Source: CAZSWR01 sp964610885 | Lineage (GTDB): Bacteria > Bacteroidota > Ignavibacteria > Kapaibacteriales > UBA2268 | NCBI GenBank assembly: GCA_964610885.1 | Contig: CAZSWR010000118.1 | Span: 1-7,972 of the forward strand | DNA: 7,972 bases | Reading direction: 5' to 3' | Shown here: piece by piece, positions 1-7,639 of the stretch | How positions within the stretch are numbered: the stretch's first letter is position 1 | Layout of the letters: every line of letters begins with the position of its first letter | Program-made: the position numbers and the translations under genes | The notes under the pieces: model-generated | What the model was told of the DNA's origin: nothing | Seen by the model: only the letters and a program-made list of their open reading frames with translations | Databases searched by the model: none

Positions 1-74
1 TCGAAGGCTTCTTCGGAAATAATGCCTTTCATCGAGTCTTTTGCGAAGGGCAGTTCGGGCAATGTAAAAATCAT
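1..74 (-). CDS. sodB: Fe/Mn superoxide dismutase, N-terminal fragment (runs off left edge)
   Basis: Only the first 24 codons and part of the next are in the window. Translation from the ATG at 74-72 gives MIFTLPELPFAKDSMK, then GIISEEAF. This matches the conserved N-terminus of iron/manganese superoxide dismutases (pattern x-F-x-L-P-x-L-P-[YF]-A-K-D-x-(M/L)-x-x-x-I-S-x-E), which convert superoxide to oxygen and hydrogen peroxide in the cytoplasm. The AKD after LPF is more like the Fe type than the Mn type, hence the symbol, but the metal ligands lie outside the window and the metal cannot be decided. The start is supported by an AAAGGA ribosome binding site seven bases upstream. The gene follows the two kinase genes on the same strand after 80 bases, so read-through from that operon is possible. 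It appears intact as far as seen. Confidence 0.87.
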   Translation of the reverse strand, partial: MIFTLPELPFAKDSMKGIISEEAF

Positions 75-81
75 TTTTCAA

Positions 82-87
82 TCCTTT
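82..87 (-). promoter_or_regulatory. Ribosome binding site of the superoxide dismutase gene
   Basis: On the minus strand this reads AAAGGA, seven bases before the ATG at 74. It fixes the start of the dismutase, together with the match of the translated N-terminus to the family. Confidence 0.7.
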
Positions 88-134
88 CATCCGAGATTTA
101 CAAATTCTCAATTACTGTCAACGACGTCCAATCT

Positions 135-164
135 AAATAATTATTTTGTCTCGCCTAATTATTT
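135..164. repeat. AT-only inverted repeat at the end of the kinase operon
   Basis: AAATAATTA at 135-143 and TAATTATTT at 156-164 are perfect 9-bp reverse complements separated by 12 bases. On the minus-strand transcript the upstream arm covers the last codons and stop codon (157-155) of the 374-aa kinase gene. The stem has no G-C pairs and no clear run of U follows, so it is a poor candidate for an intrinsic terminator. It could be a weak terminator, an mRNA-end structure, or chance in an AT-rich gap. Confidence 0.35.
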
Positions 165-1279
165 TTTCTTAGAGCAAGGGTGAATATGAAAGTTGTGCCT
201 TGGCCCAATTCGGATTCCACGCTGATTTCCCCGCCGAGCCTTTCGACGAATTCCTGGCAGAGAATCAGCCCAAGTCCGGTTCCGGCCTCGTTCGAGGTGC
301 CTTTGGTCGTGAATGCGGAATCGATTCGGAACAGTTTCTTTTGGTTCTCGGGGCTAATGCCGACGCCCGTGTCGGATACTGATATCCTGGCAAAGTCTCC
401 ATCCTCGATGGATTTAATGGTAATTTTTCCGCCTTCGGGTGTGAATTTCAGAGCGTTCGAGATCAGGTTCCGAACGATAGTCGTTACCATATTGGCATCA
501 GCCCAGACCTCGAAGCCATTGGGGACTTCGTCTATGATTTGTATTTGTTTATTTTCGGAGATTAGCGACAGCGTCGATACACAATTCTTCACGACGAAAT
601 CGAGTTGGAAATAGTCCGACATTACTTGGATCAGATTCCTCTGCGAGCGGCTCCAAGTGAGCAAATTCTCGAGCAATTCGTAAAGCGTTTTGGATGAATT
701 TTTCATTTCGTGGAGGAAGTCCTTTTTTTCCTCTTCGGAGAAATCGTCGTATGCTTCGGCCAGCGAAGCGGTCAGGTCTCGGATCGCCCCGAGCGGATTC
801 TTCAGGTCGTGGGCCACGATCGAAAAGAAACGGTCTTTCGTGGCGTTGAGTTTTTGCAGTTCTTCGTTCTGCAGTTTGAGCATGTCCTTTGCTTTTTTCA
901 GTTCGATATGCGTTTTAATCCTTGCGATCAGCTCGCTTTGGTTGAACGGCTTTTTGATGTAATCGATTGCCCCAGCCTCGAAACCGGCCACCAGATCCGA
1001 TGGGTCCACCTTGGCCGTGAGGAACACGACCGGGACGTCGGCAGTGCGTTCGTTGGATTTTATCTTTTCGCACACTTCGTAGCCGTTCATGTCGGGCATC
1101 ATGATGTCCAACAGGACCAGGTCAATATTGGTTTTATCCAAAATCTCGAGGGCGTGCGGCCCGTCGCCGGCGATAAATAGTTCGTAATCGAGCGGGCGCA
1201 AAATTATACCTAAGAGTTTCAAATTCCTTGGGTTGTCATCGACTACTAAAATTGATGTTTTTATTTCGTCTAAGTTCAT
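155..1279 (-). CDS. Receiver-histidine kinase hybrid protein (REC-HisKA-HATPase, 374 aa)
   Basis: A soluble two-component protein in which an N-terminal receiver controls or feeds a C-terminal kinase. The receiver (residues about 9-123) keeps every key residue: acidic pair D14/D15, phosphoacceptor D58 in LLDIMMPDMNG, T88 and K110 in the KKP motif. A short coiled coil (about 124-147) leads to a HisKA domain with phosphoacceptor H157 in AHDLKNPL. The HATPase follows, with an N-box (N271, N275, K278), G1 box DTGVG (303-307) and G2 box GTGLGL (333-338). There is no signal peptide, membrane segment, PAS domain or DNA-binding domain. The gene starts 14 bases after the stop of the large multi-PAS kinase and has its own AGGA ribosome binding site, so the two are almost certainly co-transcribed. 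Known REC-HK proteins receive phosphate from an upstream kinase. I infer that this one takes its signal from its large neighbour; its downstream target is not in the window. Confidence 0.93.
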   Translation of the reverse strand: MNLDEIKTSILVVDDNPRNLKLLGIILRPLDYELFIAGDGPHALEILDKTNIDLVLLDIMMPDMNGYEVCEKIKSNERTADVPVVFLTAKVDPSDLVAGFEAGAIDYIKKPFNQSELIARIKTHIELKKAKDMLKLQNEELQKLNATKDRFFSIVAHDLKNPLGAIRDLTASLAEAYDDFSEEEKKDFLHEMKNSSKTLYELLENLLTWSRSQRNLIQVMSDYFQLDFVVKNCVSTLSLISENKQIQIIDEVPNGFEVWADANMVTTIVRNLISNALKFTPEGGKITIKSIEDGDFARISVSDTGVGISPENQKKLFRIDSAFTTKGTSNEAGTGLGLILCQEFVERLGGEISVESELGQGTTFIFTLALRKNN

Positions 1280-1286
1280 GCTTATA

Positions 1287-1290
1287 TCCT
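1287..1290 (-). promoter_or_regulatory. Ribosome binding site in the kinase-kinase intergenic gap
   Basis: AGGA on the minus strand, seven bases before the ATG at 1279, lying within the 14-base gap after the TAA (1296-1294) of the upstream gene. It supports the chosen start and independent translation initiation within one polycistronic mRNA. Confidence 0.65.
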
Positions 1291-1293
1291 GAA

Positions 1294-4200
1294 TTATTCC
1301 TGAGATTCTTCCGCGAGCCGAACTATTGCAACAAACTGTTTCAGCTGAGTTTCGACACAGTTGATATTATAATCATTTATTGATTCAATCAAGCTATTAC
1401 AGTAGTTCTGAAGTAGCTTTAGTTCATACTTTTCAGAAAACGTTTTAAGTTCATTAATAGTTTTCTCGGCGATGTTGATATTAAATAGTCCGATTAATTC
1501 GTCGAACACCGGGACAAAGCTCATTTTAAGTTCCGAAAGAATATCGGCAGTGCTCTTCCATAATTGGTTCTTTTCTGCAATCTGTGCGGCTATATCCTCT
1601 TCGGATGTTTCTTTTTTCTGCAATTGCTCAGCATACTTAACAATCATGCTCGTTAAGGATTTTTTATCGATGGGCATCAGCAGGGTTTCATCCGCATGGT
1701 GCAATTCGTATTCACTACCGGCGCAGACAATTGCAATCAGAGGAGTTCCCGATTGGAGCCTGCTGTTCGATACTTCCAAAGAATACGAATAGAATTCATT
1801 ATCGGGATTCGTAAGGTCGATTGCGAACAAATCTATACCTCTCTCCTCAAAATAGCTTTCTGCCTCGGCAATGCTACATGCCGGTATGAATTCAATATTT
1901 GCAATTTGGAGTGATTTGCCGATTTGCTCTTTCAAATCGAAATTATCCGAAAGCAGCATTAGTACAGGTTTGGCCGATGAGCTAACGGAATCTGGGAAAT
2001 GCAATCCGGCCGAGGCATCCATCTGGACGCTATGGTCTGGCGATGCAGGTATCGTAACTGTGAATATCGAACCAATACCGACTTCGCTTTCCATCGTTAT
2101 ATCGCCGTCCATAAGTTCGACCAATTTCTTCGTAATGGAAAGCCCAAGGCCAGTCCCGCCATATTTTCGAGTGCTTTGGCCGCTCTGCTGGCGGAATGCT
2201 TCGAAGATCAGCTCGTACTGTTCGCGAGGGATACCGATGCCCGTGTCCGCCACGGAAATGGTCAGCATTTCGTTTTGGTAATCGAACGACAGCAGCACGT
2301 AGCCTTCGTCGGTAAACTTAACGGCATTGCCAACCAAATTGAACACTATCTGGCGCAAGCGGATTTCGTCCACGAACACATTGGTCTGGATGGGCCTTAC
2401 GATTTCGACGCGGAATTCGGTTTTCTTTTGTTTGAAAATTGGTTGGAAAACGCTGATAATGCTCGACGCAAAATCGTAGAAATTGACGGATACTGCCTGG
2501 ATGTCCATCCTTCCGGCTTCGATTTTCGAAAGGTCCAAGATATCGTCGATCAGCCGGAGCAAGGTCTTGCCGCTGTTGATGATGGTCGTAACGAAAGAGC
2601 GCGAATCCTCATCGACCTTTTCCATGAGCACTTCGCCAAAGCCCATGATAGCATTGAGCGGAGTTCGTATCTCATGGCTTATGTTTGCCAGAAATTCCGA
2701 TTTCGATTTATTGGCCCTTTCGGCCGAGTCCTTGGCGATCATCAAAGTGGTCTCGGCGAGTTTCCTGTCTGTGATGTCCCGCAGTATGATAAAGCTGCCG
2801 ACATAGTAATTATCTTCATTGAAAAGAGCAATTAAGGTGGAATCGAGTATGACACGGATTTGGTCAGATCTTCGATTGAATTCAATCTCGTATTGATAGA
2901 TGCGGTTATTGAGCAATGTTTCCCACGTCTTCATCCAGAATTCCCGAGAGCTATCAAAGAATTTGTCTGGAGACATACTCTTGAAATCGTCTCCAGAGAT
3001 TCCGAATTGCTCGATGATCGATTTATTGAAACGGGTTACGTGAGTGTTATTGAAAATAAAGTCAAGAGTTGATTTCTTGTCGATCGTATTGTCCCATCGG
3101 ACAGGCGTATCGATCATCAGGAAGCAGTACCCGTCCACCGAGTGCGTGAAGAACAGGTCCAACTGGCGTTCGTTATCGACCAAAGCCTGCTCGGTTTTCT
3201 TCCGGTCTGTGATGTCGCTGATAACAGCAACGAAATACGAAGGCTGGCCCTCTTGGTCTCTGACGCAAGACAGGGTAAGGAATCCCCAAAGGATCGATTT
3301 ATCCTTTTTGATGTACCTTTTCTCGATGCTATAGCTGTAGTAACCGCTCATTTCGGAAACTACTGAGTATTGCTTGAAACTGAAATCGCCTGGGAAAGTG
3401 AATTCTTCGGTCGCGTGGCCCACAATTTCGCTGGGCGAATACCCGAGCATCTGGCTGAATGAGTGGTTTATGCTTGTAACCTTGCCTTCGGTGTTGACGA
3501 TCATAATCCCAACGGCGCTCTGCTCGAAAATGCTCCTGAAGCGTTCTTCGCTGTCCCTGAGCGCCTCCATCGATGAGCGCAGATTCGTTATGTCCTCAGC
3601 CGAACAGAGGATGGAGCTGATTGAACCAATTTCATCGTAGAGGACTGTATTGTGCCAATTGAGCAGCCTCGTGGAGCCGGTTTTGGTCTGCACTCTCAAT
3701 TCCATTTGCTCGTAGAGTTCGTATTCGCCTCGAAGCACTTCTTTCAGTACGGCTTCCGTTTCGGATTGATATTCTTTAGGAATAAAATTATCAATCCAAT
3801 TTTTACCAACTATCTCGGACTCATGATATTCGAGAATCTTGCATCCGGCCTTGTTGATGAGCGAGACACGAAGCTCTTTGTCGATAACAATCATAAACAG
3901 CGCGGCCGCATCGAAGTACTTCTGGGCTGTTTCCTTTTCGCGTTTCAGCGCGAGTTCGTTCAGGTGCCGCTCGGTTATATCGCGAGAAATGGCCTCGATA
4001 GCGGCAGGCTCGCCGTTTCTGTTTCGGATCAGTTTCAGGTTGGCCTCGACGATGATTCTTCGCTTGTCTTTCGACAGGAACGCCCCGCGGTAGTTCTTCA
4101 CGAACCCGCGAGTGACCACCATGCTCGCCATACTGTCGAACAGGTTTTTCCCGCCATAGATTGTGTCCTTGGCGTTCATTCGGAGCAGCTCTTCCTTCGA

Positions 4201-7200
4201 ATAGCCGAGCAATTCAGACATGGCAGGATTAGTTATCAAGTAGTTCCCTTCGATATCGGTTTTGGCGTAGGCCTCCTGCATATTCTCGAAAATATTCTTG
4301 AATTTGGCTTCGCTTTCGCGCAGTTCAATATCGGCTTGCTTCCTTCGCGAGATGTCCGAACCGATTATCAGCAGATTCGACATTGAGCCTTCGTCGTCCA
4401 GCACGGGTTGCAGCTTGAATTCCACCCATATTTGCCCGCCGCTTCGGGTTTGGCAGAGCATCTCGGTCGAAATCCTCCCCTTCTCCGAAATGGATTTGAC
4501 AATCTTAGCAAAGGCTCTTTGATCGTTTTCGTCTTTGGAAAGGAAAAGATGTACTTTCTTGCCACAAACTTCGTCGGAGGAGTATTCGTGGAGGCGCAAG
4601 AAGCCTTCGTTCACCCATTCGACGATTCCTGCCGGATTCGTTATTGCAACGGAATTGTCGGTGTGCTGAGCCAAAAGTGCGAGCTTCTTTATCTGCCTGT
4701 CGGCTTCCTTTTCTTTGGTAACATCGCGGCTAAAGATTAATACTTGATAGACGTCATCCGATTCGTCCGCGAGAGGATAAATCGTTACTTCGAGGAATCG
4801 GCCATTGTTGGGGTCGTTGAAACGAATGATTTCTTTGTTCACAATGGCTTGGTAATAGTGTTTCCGGCGCTCGGAGCTAAAATCGTCTTGGAAGAGGTCG
4901 AAAAGCACTTTCCCCGTCAACTCTTCTGGTTGGTAGCCCAACCTTCGGGCCGATGACGAGTTAATGCTAATGATAGTCTCGTTCGTATCGAGGATAATCA
5001 TACCCTCGTTTATCGTCGAAAAGAGCGCATTGAGTTGCTTATTCCGGTCGTGGAGTTCGTTCTCGTACTTCAACCTTTCGGTAACGTCTCTCGAGAACAC
5101 GAGCATAAAGACTTCGCCGTGCAGATCGATCCTTCCGGCAGAATACTCGGTCGGGAAAATCGTGCCGTCTGCCTTTTTGTGCATGCTCTGCCCGCTGACC
5201 CAATGGCCGCAACTGACGACGTACTTCATCTCGTCGATGACAATGTGCCTACGGTCGTCCGTATTCAAATCGAGCAGGCTCATCTTCAATAAATCGTCGA
5301 GCAAGTATCCGTGCATTTCGGCGGCTTTATTGTTTGCATTTGCGAATGCTCCGAAATCGCTTTCGTTCATTTTGATCAAATAAATCGCTTCGCCGGCATT
5401 CTCGAAAAGCGAGCTGTATAGAAGTTCGGTCTCCACGAGCTGTTTCTGAATCGATTTGCTGTCCGTTATGTCCCGATACGTAATGATGATCCCGCCCATC
5501 AGGTCTTCGGAATCGAGGAATGGGATGGCCGTCATTTCTGTCAGCAAAGTGGTATGGAAAACGTTCGAGATTGGCCTTTCCTGCTTGAACCTTTCGTTGA
5601 TTAGTATCGAATGCAGCATCGAAGCGAGCAATTCTTCTTTTTCTTCGTCGGGATGGTGGTCGGTGAATAGTTTGCCCAGAATCTCGTCGTTTGGCTTGCC
5701 GAATATATCGAAACAACTGCCGTAGCAACGCAACACCACACCCTCCAGGTCGGTAACCAGCACTGCTTCAGGCAGCTGTTGGAGTATATTGTCCGAGATT
5801 TTCAGATTGAACTCGTATTCTTTCTCGTTGGTTATGTCCCGAGTGAAGGCCAATATCTTTTCGATGACTCCCCCATCGCCAAAGATTGGGAAATACGTGT
5901 GGCGAAGGAACTTCTTGCCCCATCTGTCCTCGAAATAGGCAGGTTTTTTATTGCCAATGACGTCGCTAACCTTGTCGCGGCGCAGTATGGAAACGTCGTC
6001 AGGCATTAGCGCAAAAACGTTTTGCCCGATAATTTCTTCCAATTTCAAACCATAGAAATTAGCATAGTTGGCATTTGCAATTCGGACAGTGCCGTCCGCG
6101 TCGAGTATGCAAATATTCTCAGGCGATACCTTGATAATAGCTTCCCAGATTCTGCTATTCTCAATCATATCGTGTTCGATGCGTTTCCGCTCGCTAATGT
6201 CGCGAGTAATCGTCAGAATCTGCGGCGGAGCCTGATCGATTTCTATTACTTTGCTTTCGGTTTCCACCCAAATATATTCGTCATCTTTCCTACGCAGCCT
6301 GTATTGGACAGTGGCGATAATGCCTTCGTCAGTAATTGATTTGTGGGAGGCTCTGACAGCTTCCACATCGTCCGGATAGATCGAAAAATAGGGATTTGTA
6401 CCAATCAATTCCTCGGGCGCGAACCCCAGCAGGCCCTTGCACGAACCGGACACATCCAAATACGTCCCGTCGATTGCATGGCGAGCAATAATGTCGATGG
6501 AATTCTCGGCCAGGAAACGGTATCTTTCTTCGCTTGCTTGGAGCGTTCGGGCAATTTCGCGTTTCTGTGTGTCGTCCTCGAGCAGCACGAGTATGTGCGG
6601 CTCTTCGTTGCTTATCATGGGAATAATTCGGTAGTGAATCCACTTCGAATCGTCGAACGAAGTCGAAAAGAGCGTGTCGCCCTCCACCATGGCCCACGAC
6701 ACGATACATTCATCCGCCGCGAAAAGCAATCCGCTCGTTTTCCATGACTTTAGCAAACGGAAACTCTGGCGCAGGACGACGTCCGTCGGCGCTCCGATCA
6801 AATCGCAGGCCGAGCCGTTGGCAGAAACGCATTCCCCGCCAATTCGGTAAACCAGAATCCCGAGCGGCGAGTTGGAAATCACTTTTTCATTAATTTCCAT
6901 TATTTCCTGCAATTTTCGCTCGGCCTGCACCCTGATCGAAACGTCTCGGTTCGTGCACCCGACACCGATAAGCACGCCATTGTAGTGCATCGGGGCGGCC
7001 GATACCTCGATGTATTTGAGCTCGCCGGATTCGCTATGCAATTGATACACAAAGGAATCAGGTTTGCGCTGATACAGCACTTCGGAAATCTTGGTTTGGA
7101 AAAACTCCCTGTCGCTTGGTTCGACAAGGTTTATCAGGAGCGATTTGTCTTTGATAAATTCGTCTGAGGTGTAGCCGGTAATGGTTTCGCTGGCCGACGA

Positions 7201-7398
7201 GGAGAAGACAATAAATCCTTCGGAATCAATAATGAATTGCCAGTCCGTATTTTCGCCAAAGAGAATACTGAAATTGGGCTGCAATTCCGTTTCTGATTCG
7301 TCGAAAACGGGGACTTCGTGCTTCAAGCGGGCAATCTCGGCCCTAAGAGCGCGCACCTCGTTAATAAGTTCGACCTTGGTTTTACTGTAATCGTTCAT
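1294..7398 (-). CDS. Giant cytosolic sensor histidine kinase with twelve PAS domains, pseudo-receiver and helical tail (2034 aa)
   Basis: A sensor kinase expected to integrate several cytoplasmic signals. No signal peptide or transmembrane segment is visible. After an N-terminal coiled coil (1-28) come twelve PAS/PAC modules, at about 42-155, 167-280, 288-405, 412-527, 531-648, 655-776, 786-897, 900-1020, 1027-1146, 1152-1275, 1281-1402 and 1407-1546. Most end in the PAC signature D-[IV]-[TS], for example RDISERK, RDITERH and RDITDRK. The HisKA domain has H1575 in SHEIRTPLN. The HATPase has an N-box (N1687, N1691, K1694), G1 DTGIGIP (1718-1724) and G2 GGTGLGL (1747-1753), so the catalytic core looks active. 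Residues 1810-1926 form a degenerate receiver and 1930-2034 a His-free helical tail. The start is supported by the N-terminus MNDYSKTKVELINEV, typical of such kinases. The PAS ligands cannot be read from sequence, and none has the LOV flavin motif. Family assignment is secure; the stimulus is unknown. Confidence 0.95.
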   Translation of the reverse strand: MNDYSKTKVELINEVRALRAEIARLKHEVPVFDESETELQPNFSILFGENTDWQFIIDSEGFIVFSSSASETITGYTSDEFIKDKSLLINLVEPSDREFFQTKISEVLYQRKPDSFVYQLHSESGELKYIEVSAAPMHYNGVLIGVGCTNRDVSIRVQAERKLQEIMEINEKVISNSPLGILVYRIGGECVSANGSACDLIGAPTDVVLRQSFRLLKSWKTSGLLFAADECIVSWAMVEGDTLFSTSFDDSKWIHYRIIPMISNEEPHILVLLEDDTQKREIARTLQASEERYRFLAENSIDIIARHAIDGTYLDVSGSCKGLLGFAPEELIGTNPYFSIYPDDVEAVRASHKSITDEGIIATVQYRLRRKDDEYIWVETESKVIEIDQAPPQILTITRDISERKRIEHDMIENSRIWEAIIKVSPENICILDADGTVRIANANYANFYGLKLEEIIGQNVFALMPDDVSILRRDKVSDVIGNKKPAYFEDRWGKKFLRHTYFPIFGDGGVIEKILAFTRDITNEKEYEFNLKISDNILQQLPEAVLVTDLEGVVLRCYGSCFDIFGKPNDEILGKLFTDHHPDEEKEELLASMLHSILINERFKQERPISNVFHTTLLTEMTAIPFLDSEDLMGGIIITYRDITDSKSIQKQLVETELLYSSLFENAGEAIYLIKMNESDFGAFANANNKAAEMHGYLLDDLLKMSLLDLNTDDRRHIVIDEMKYVVSCGHWVSGQSMHKKADGTIFPTEYSAGRIDLHGEVFMLVFSRDVTERLKYENELHDRNKQLNALFSTINEGMIILDTNETIISINSSSARRLGYQPEELTGKVLFDLFQDDFSSERRKHYYQAIVNKEIIRFNDPNNGRFLEVTIYPLADESDDVYQVLIFSRDVTKEKEADRQIKKLALLAQHTDNSVAITNPAGIVEWVNEGFLRLHEYSSDEVCGKKVHLFLSKDENDQRAFAKIVKSISEKGRISTEMLCQTRSGGQIWVEFKLQPVLDDEGSMSNLLIIGSDISRRKQADIELRESEAKFKNIFENMQEAYAKTDIEGNYLITNPAMSELLGYSKEELLRMNAKDTIYGGKNLFDSMASMVVTRGFVKNYRGAFLSKDKRRIIVEANLKLIRNRNGEPAAIEAISRDITERHLNELALKREKETAQKYFDAAALFMIVIDKELRVSLINKAGCKILEYHESEIVGKNWIDNFIPKEYQSETEAVLKEVLRGEYELYEQMELRVQTKTGSTRLLNWHNTVLYDEIGSISSILCSAEDITNLRSSMEALRDSEERFRSIFEQSAVGIMIVNTEGKVTSINHSFSQMLGYSPSEIVGHATEEFTFPGDFSFKQYSVVSEMSGYYSYSIEKRYIKKDKSILWGFLTLSCVRDQEGQPSYFVAVISDITDRKKTEQALVDNERQLDLFFTHSVDGYCFLMIDTPVRWDNTIDKKSTLDFIFNNTHVTRFNKSIIEQFGISGDDFKSMSPDKFFDSSREFWMKTWETLLNNRIYQYEIEFNRRSDQIRVILDSTLIALFNEDNYYVGSFIILRDITDRKLAETTLMIAKDSAERANKSKSEFLANISHEIRTPLNAIMGFGEVLMEKVDEDSRSFVTTIINSGKTLLRLIDDILDLSKIEAGRMDIQAVSVNFYDFASSIISVFQPIFKQKKTEFRVEIVRPIQTNVFVDEIRLRQIVFNLVGNAVKFTDEGYVLLSFDYQNEMLTISVADTGIGIPREQYELIFEAFRQQSGQSTRKYGGTGLGLSITKKLVELMDGDITMESEVGIGSIFTVTIPASPDHSVQMDASAGLHFPDSVSSSAKPVLMLLSDNFDLKEQIGKSLQIANIEFIPACSIAEAESYFEERGIDLFAIDLTNPDNEFYSYSLEVSNSRLQSGTPLIAIVCAGSEYELHHADETLLMPIDKKSLTSMIVKYAEQLQKKETSEEDIAAQIAEKNQLWKSTADILSELKMSFVPVFDELIGLFNINIAEKTINELKTFSEKYELKLLQNYCNSLIESINDYNINCVETQLKQFVAIVRLAEESQE
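1297..1611 (-). other. His-free helical C-terminal tail (residues about 1930-2034)
   Basis: About 105 mostly helical, charged residues follow the pseudo-receiver. Position and helix pattern (FSEKYELKLLQNYCNSL, then ETQLKQF) resemble the small helical or Hpt-like domain that often ends hybrid kinases. No histidine occurs anywhere in this segment, so it cannot act as a canonical histidine phosphotransfer domain. The resemblance is from memory of the families, not a search. Confidence 0.5.
1621..1971 (-). other. Degenerate receiver (pseudo-REC) domain (residues about 1810-1926)
   Basis: The alternating strand/helix pattern of a receiver is recognisable. VLMLLSDN (1812-1819) stands where VLVVDDN is usual, so one of the two acidic residues is replaced by S1817. 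DLFAIDLTNP (1856-1865) aligns with DLVLLDIMMP and keeps the phosphoacceptor position as D1861. PLIAIVCAG (1886-1894) has V1891 where Thr/Ser is usual. LLMPIDKK (1906-1913) has M1908 in place of the conserved Lys before the cis-Pro. Loss of the Thr/Ser and Lys switch residues argues against normal receiver signalling. It may be regulatory or structural. Confidence 0.75.
2044..2712 (-). other. Kinase core of the giant sensor (HisKA plus HATPase, residues about 1563-1785)
   Basis: All catalytic boxes are present: H-box SHEIRTP with H1575, N-box residues N1687/N1691 with K1694, G1 DTGIG at 1718-1722, F-box region IFEAFRQ at 1731-1737 and G2 GGTGLGL at 1747-1753. This is the standard hybrid-kinase type of core (HPK1-like H-box), so autophosphorylation is expected. 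Confidence 0.93.
2761..7275 (-). other. Sensor region: twelve tandem PAS/PAC modules (residues about 42-1546)
   Basis: Twelve units of about 105-140 residues follow each other with almost no other domain between them. The units are clearly diverged rather than recent copies. Units 9 and 11 open with related R-[ED]-S-E-x-[KR]-F-[KR]-x-I-F-E helices, and unit 3 with SEERYRFLAENS. Unit 2 (167-280) is the weakest and ends in EDDTQKRE instead of a D-I-T motif. Unit 10 has the GKNW-x-x-x-FIP pattern, and unit 12 is an unusual long subtype. Divergence suggests different ligands or structural spacer roles for individual units. Boundaries are by eye and good to about 10 residues. Confidence 0.85.
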
Positions 7399-7639
7399 CT
7401 ATACTCGCCTGAGAGTCGGCTATTATTCAATTCTGTGCTGCAAGGCCAGGGTATCATCGCCCCAGCTGTTTCCGTTTGATTTGTAATTCAATGAATGAAT
7501 TCACACGGCGGTTTTCACTGCCATATTACTATGAATATAATACGTTCTTATCGGTTTATTATTTGGTGGATCTATTACGCTTTGTGTGGGTCGATTCCAA
7601 AACTCCTACGAGCCTGTTGAAATAGTATTGATCAGTCAT
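7399..7639. other. Non-coding region upstream of the giant kinase gene
   Basis: I see no supportable gene in these 241 bases. Both strands are AT-rich from about 7480 with scattered stops. I looked for TAnnTTTG or TTGACA/TATAAT promoters reading leftward into the kinase and found no convincing match; the best minus-strand string is TATATTCA at 7533-7540. The leader and promoter of the kinase operon should lie here or further right, but I cannot place them. Confidence 0.5.
7404..7410 (-). promoter_or_regulatory. Possible weak ribosome binding site of the giant kinase
   Basis: The minus strand reads AGGCGAG, ending five bases before the ATG at 7398. It is one mismatch from AGGAGAG and is the only purine-rich candidate nearby. 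It is weaker than the sites of the two downstream genes. The start rests mainly on the typical N-terminal protein sequence. Confidence 0.35.

Noticed and set aside
97..121. TTGACA string (minus strand, 121-116) as a sigma-70-like -35 for the dismutase gene
   Set aside because: No acceptable -10 (TATAAT) or TAnnTTTG -7 element follows at proper spacing. The nearest string, AGAATTTG, keeps only the TTTG half.
1999..2835. 278-codon open frame on the plus strand, antisense to the kinase core
   Set aside because: It lies wholly inside the conserved HisKA-HATPase coding sequence on the other strand. The translation has no recognisable domain and its openness follows from the codon use of the real gene.
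3652..4386. 244-codon open frame on the plus strand, antisense to PAS units 8-10
   Set aside because: It is a shadow of the multi-PAS gene, with no known motif and no plausible ribosome binding site. The antisense frame encodes an unmistakable protein.
5327..5728. 133-codon open frame on the minus strand in another frame of the giant kinase
   Set aside because: It overlaps PAS units 5-6 in an alternative frame. The product is very Arg-rich and has no family resemblance, so it is not a frameshifted or nested gene.
1294..7398. LOV-type blue-light sensing by one of the PAS units
   Set aside because: No unit contains the N-C-R-F-L-Q-type cysteine motif needed for the flavin adduct.
7623..7630. 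TAGTATTG as a plus-strand TAnnTTTG promoter
   Set aside because: It has one mismatch in the conserved TTTG and no -33 element. It would fire into the repeat element with no gene behind it.
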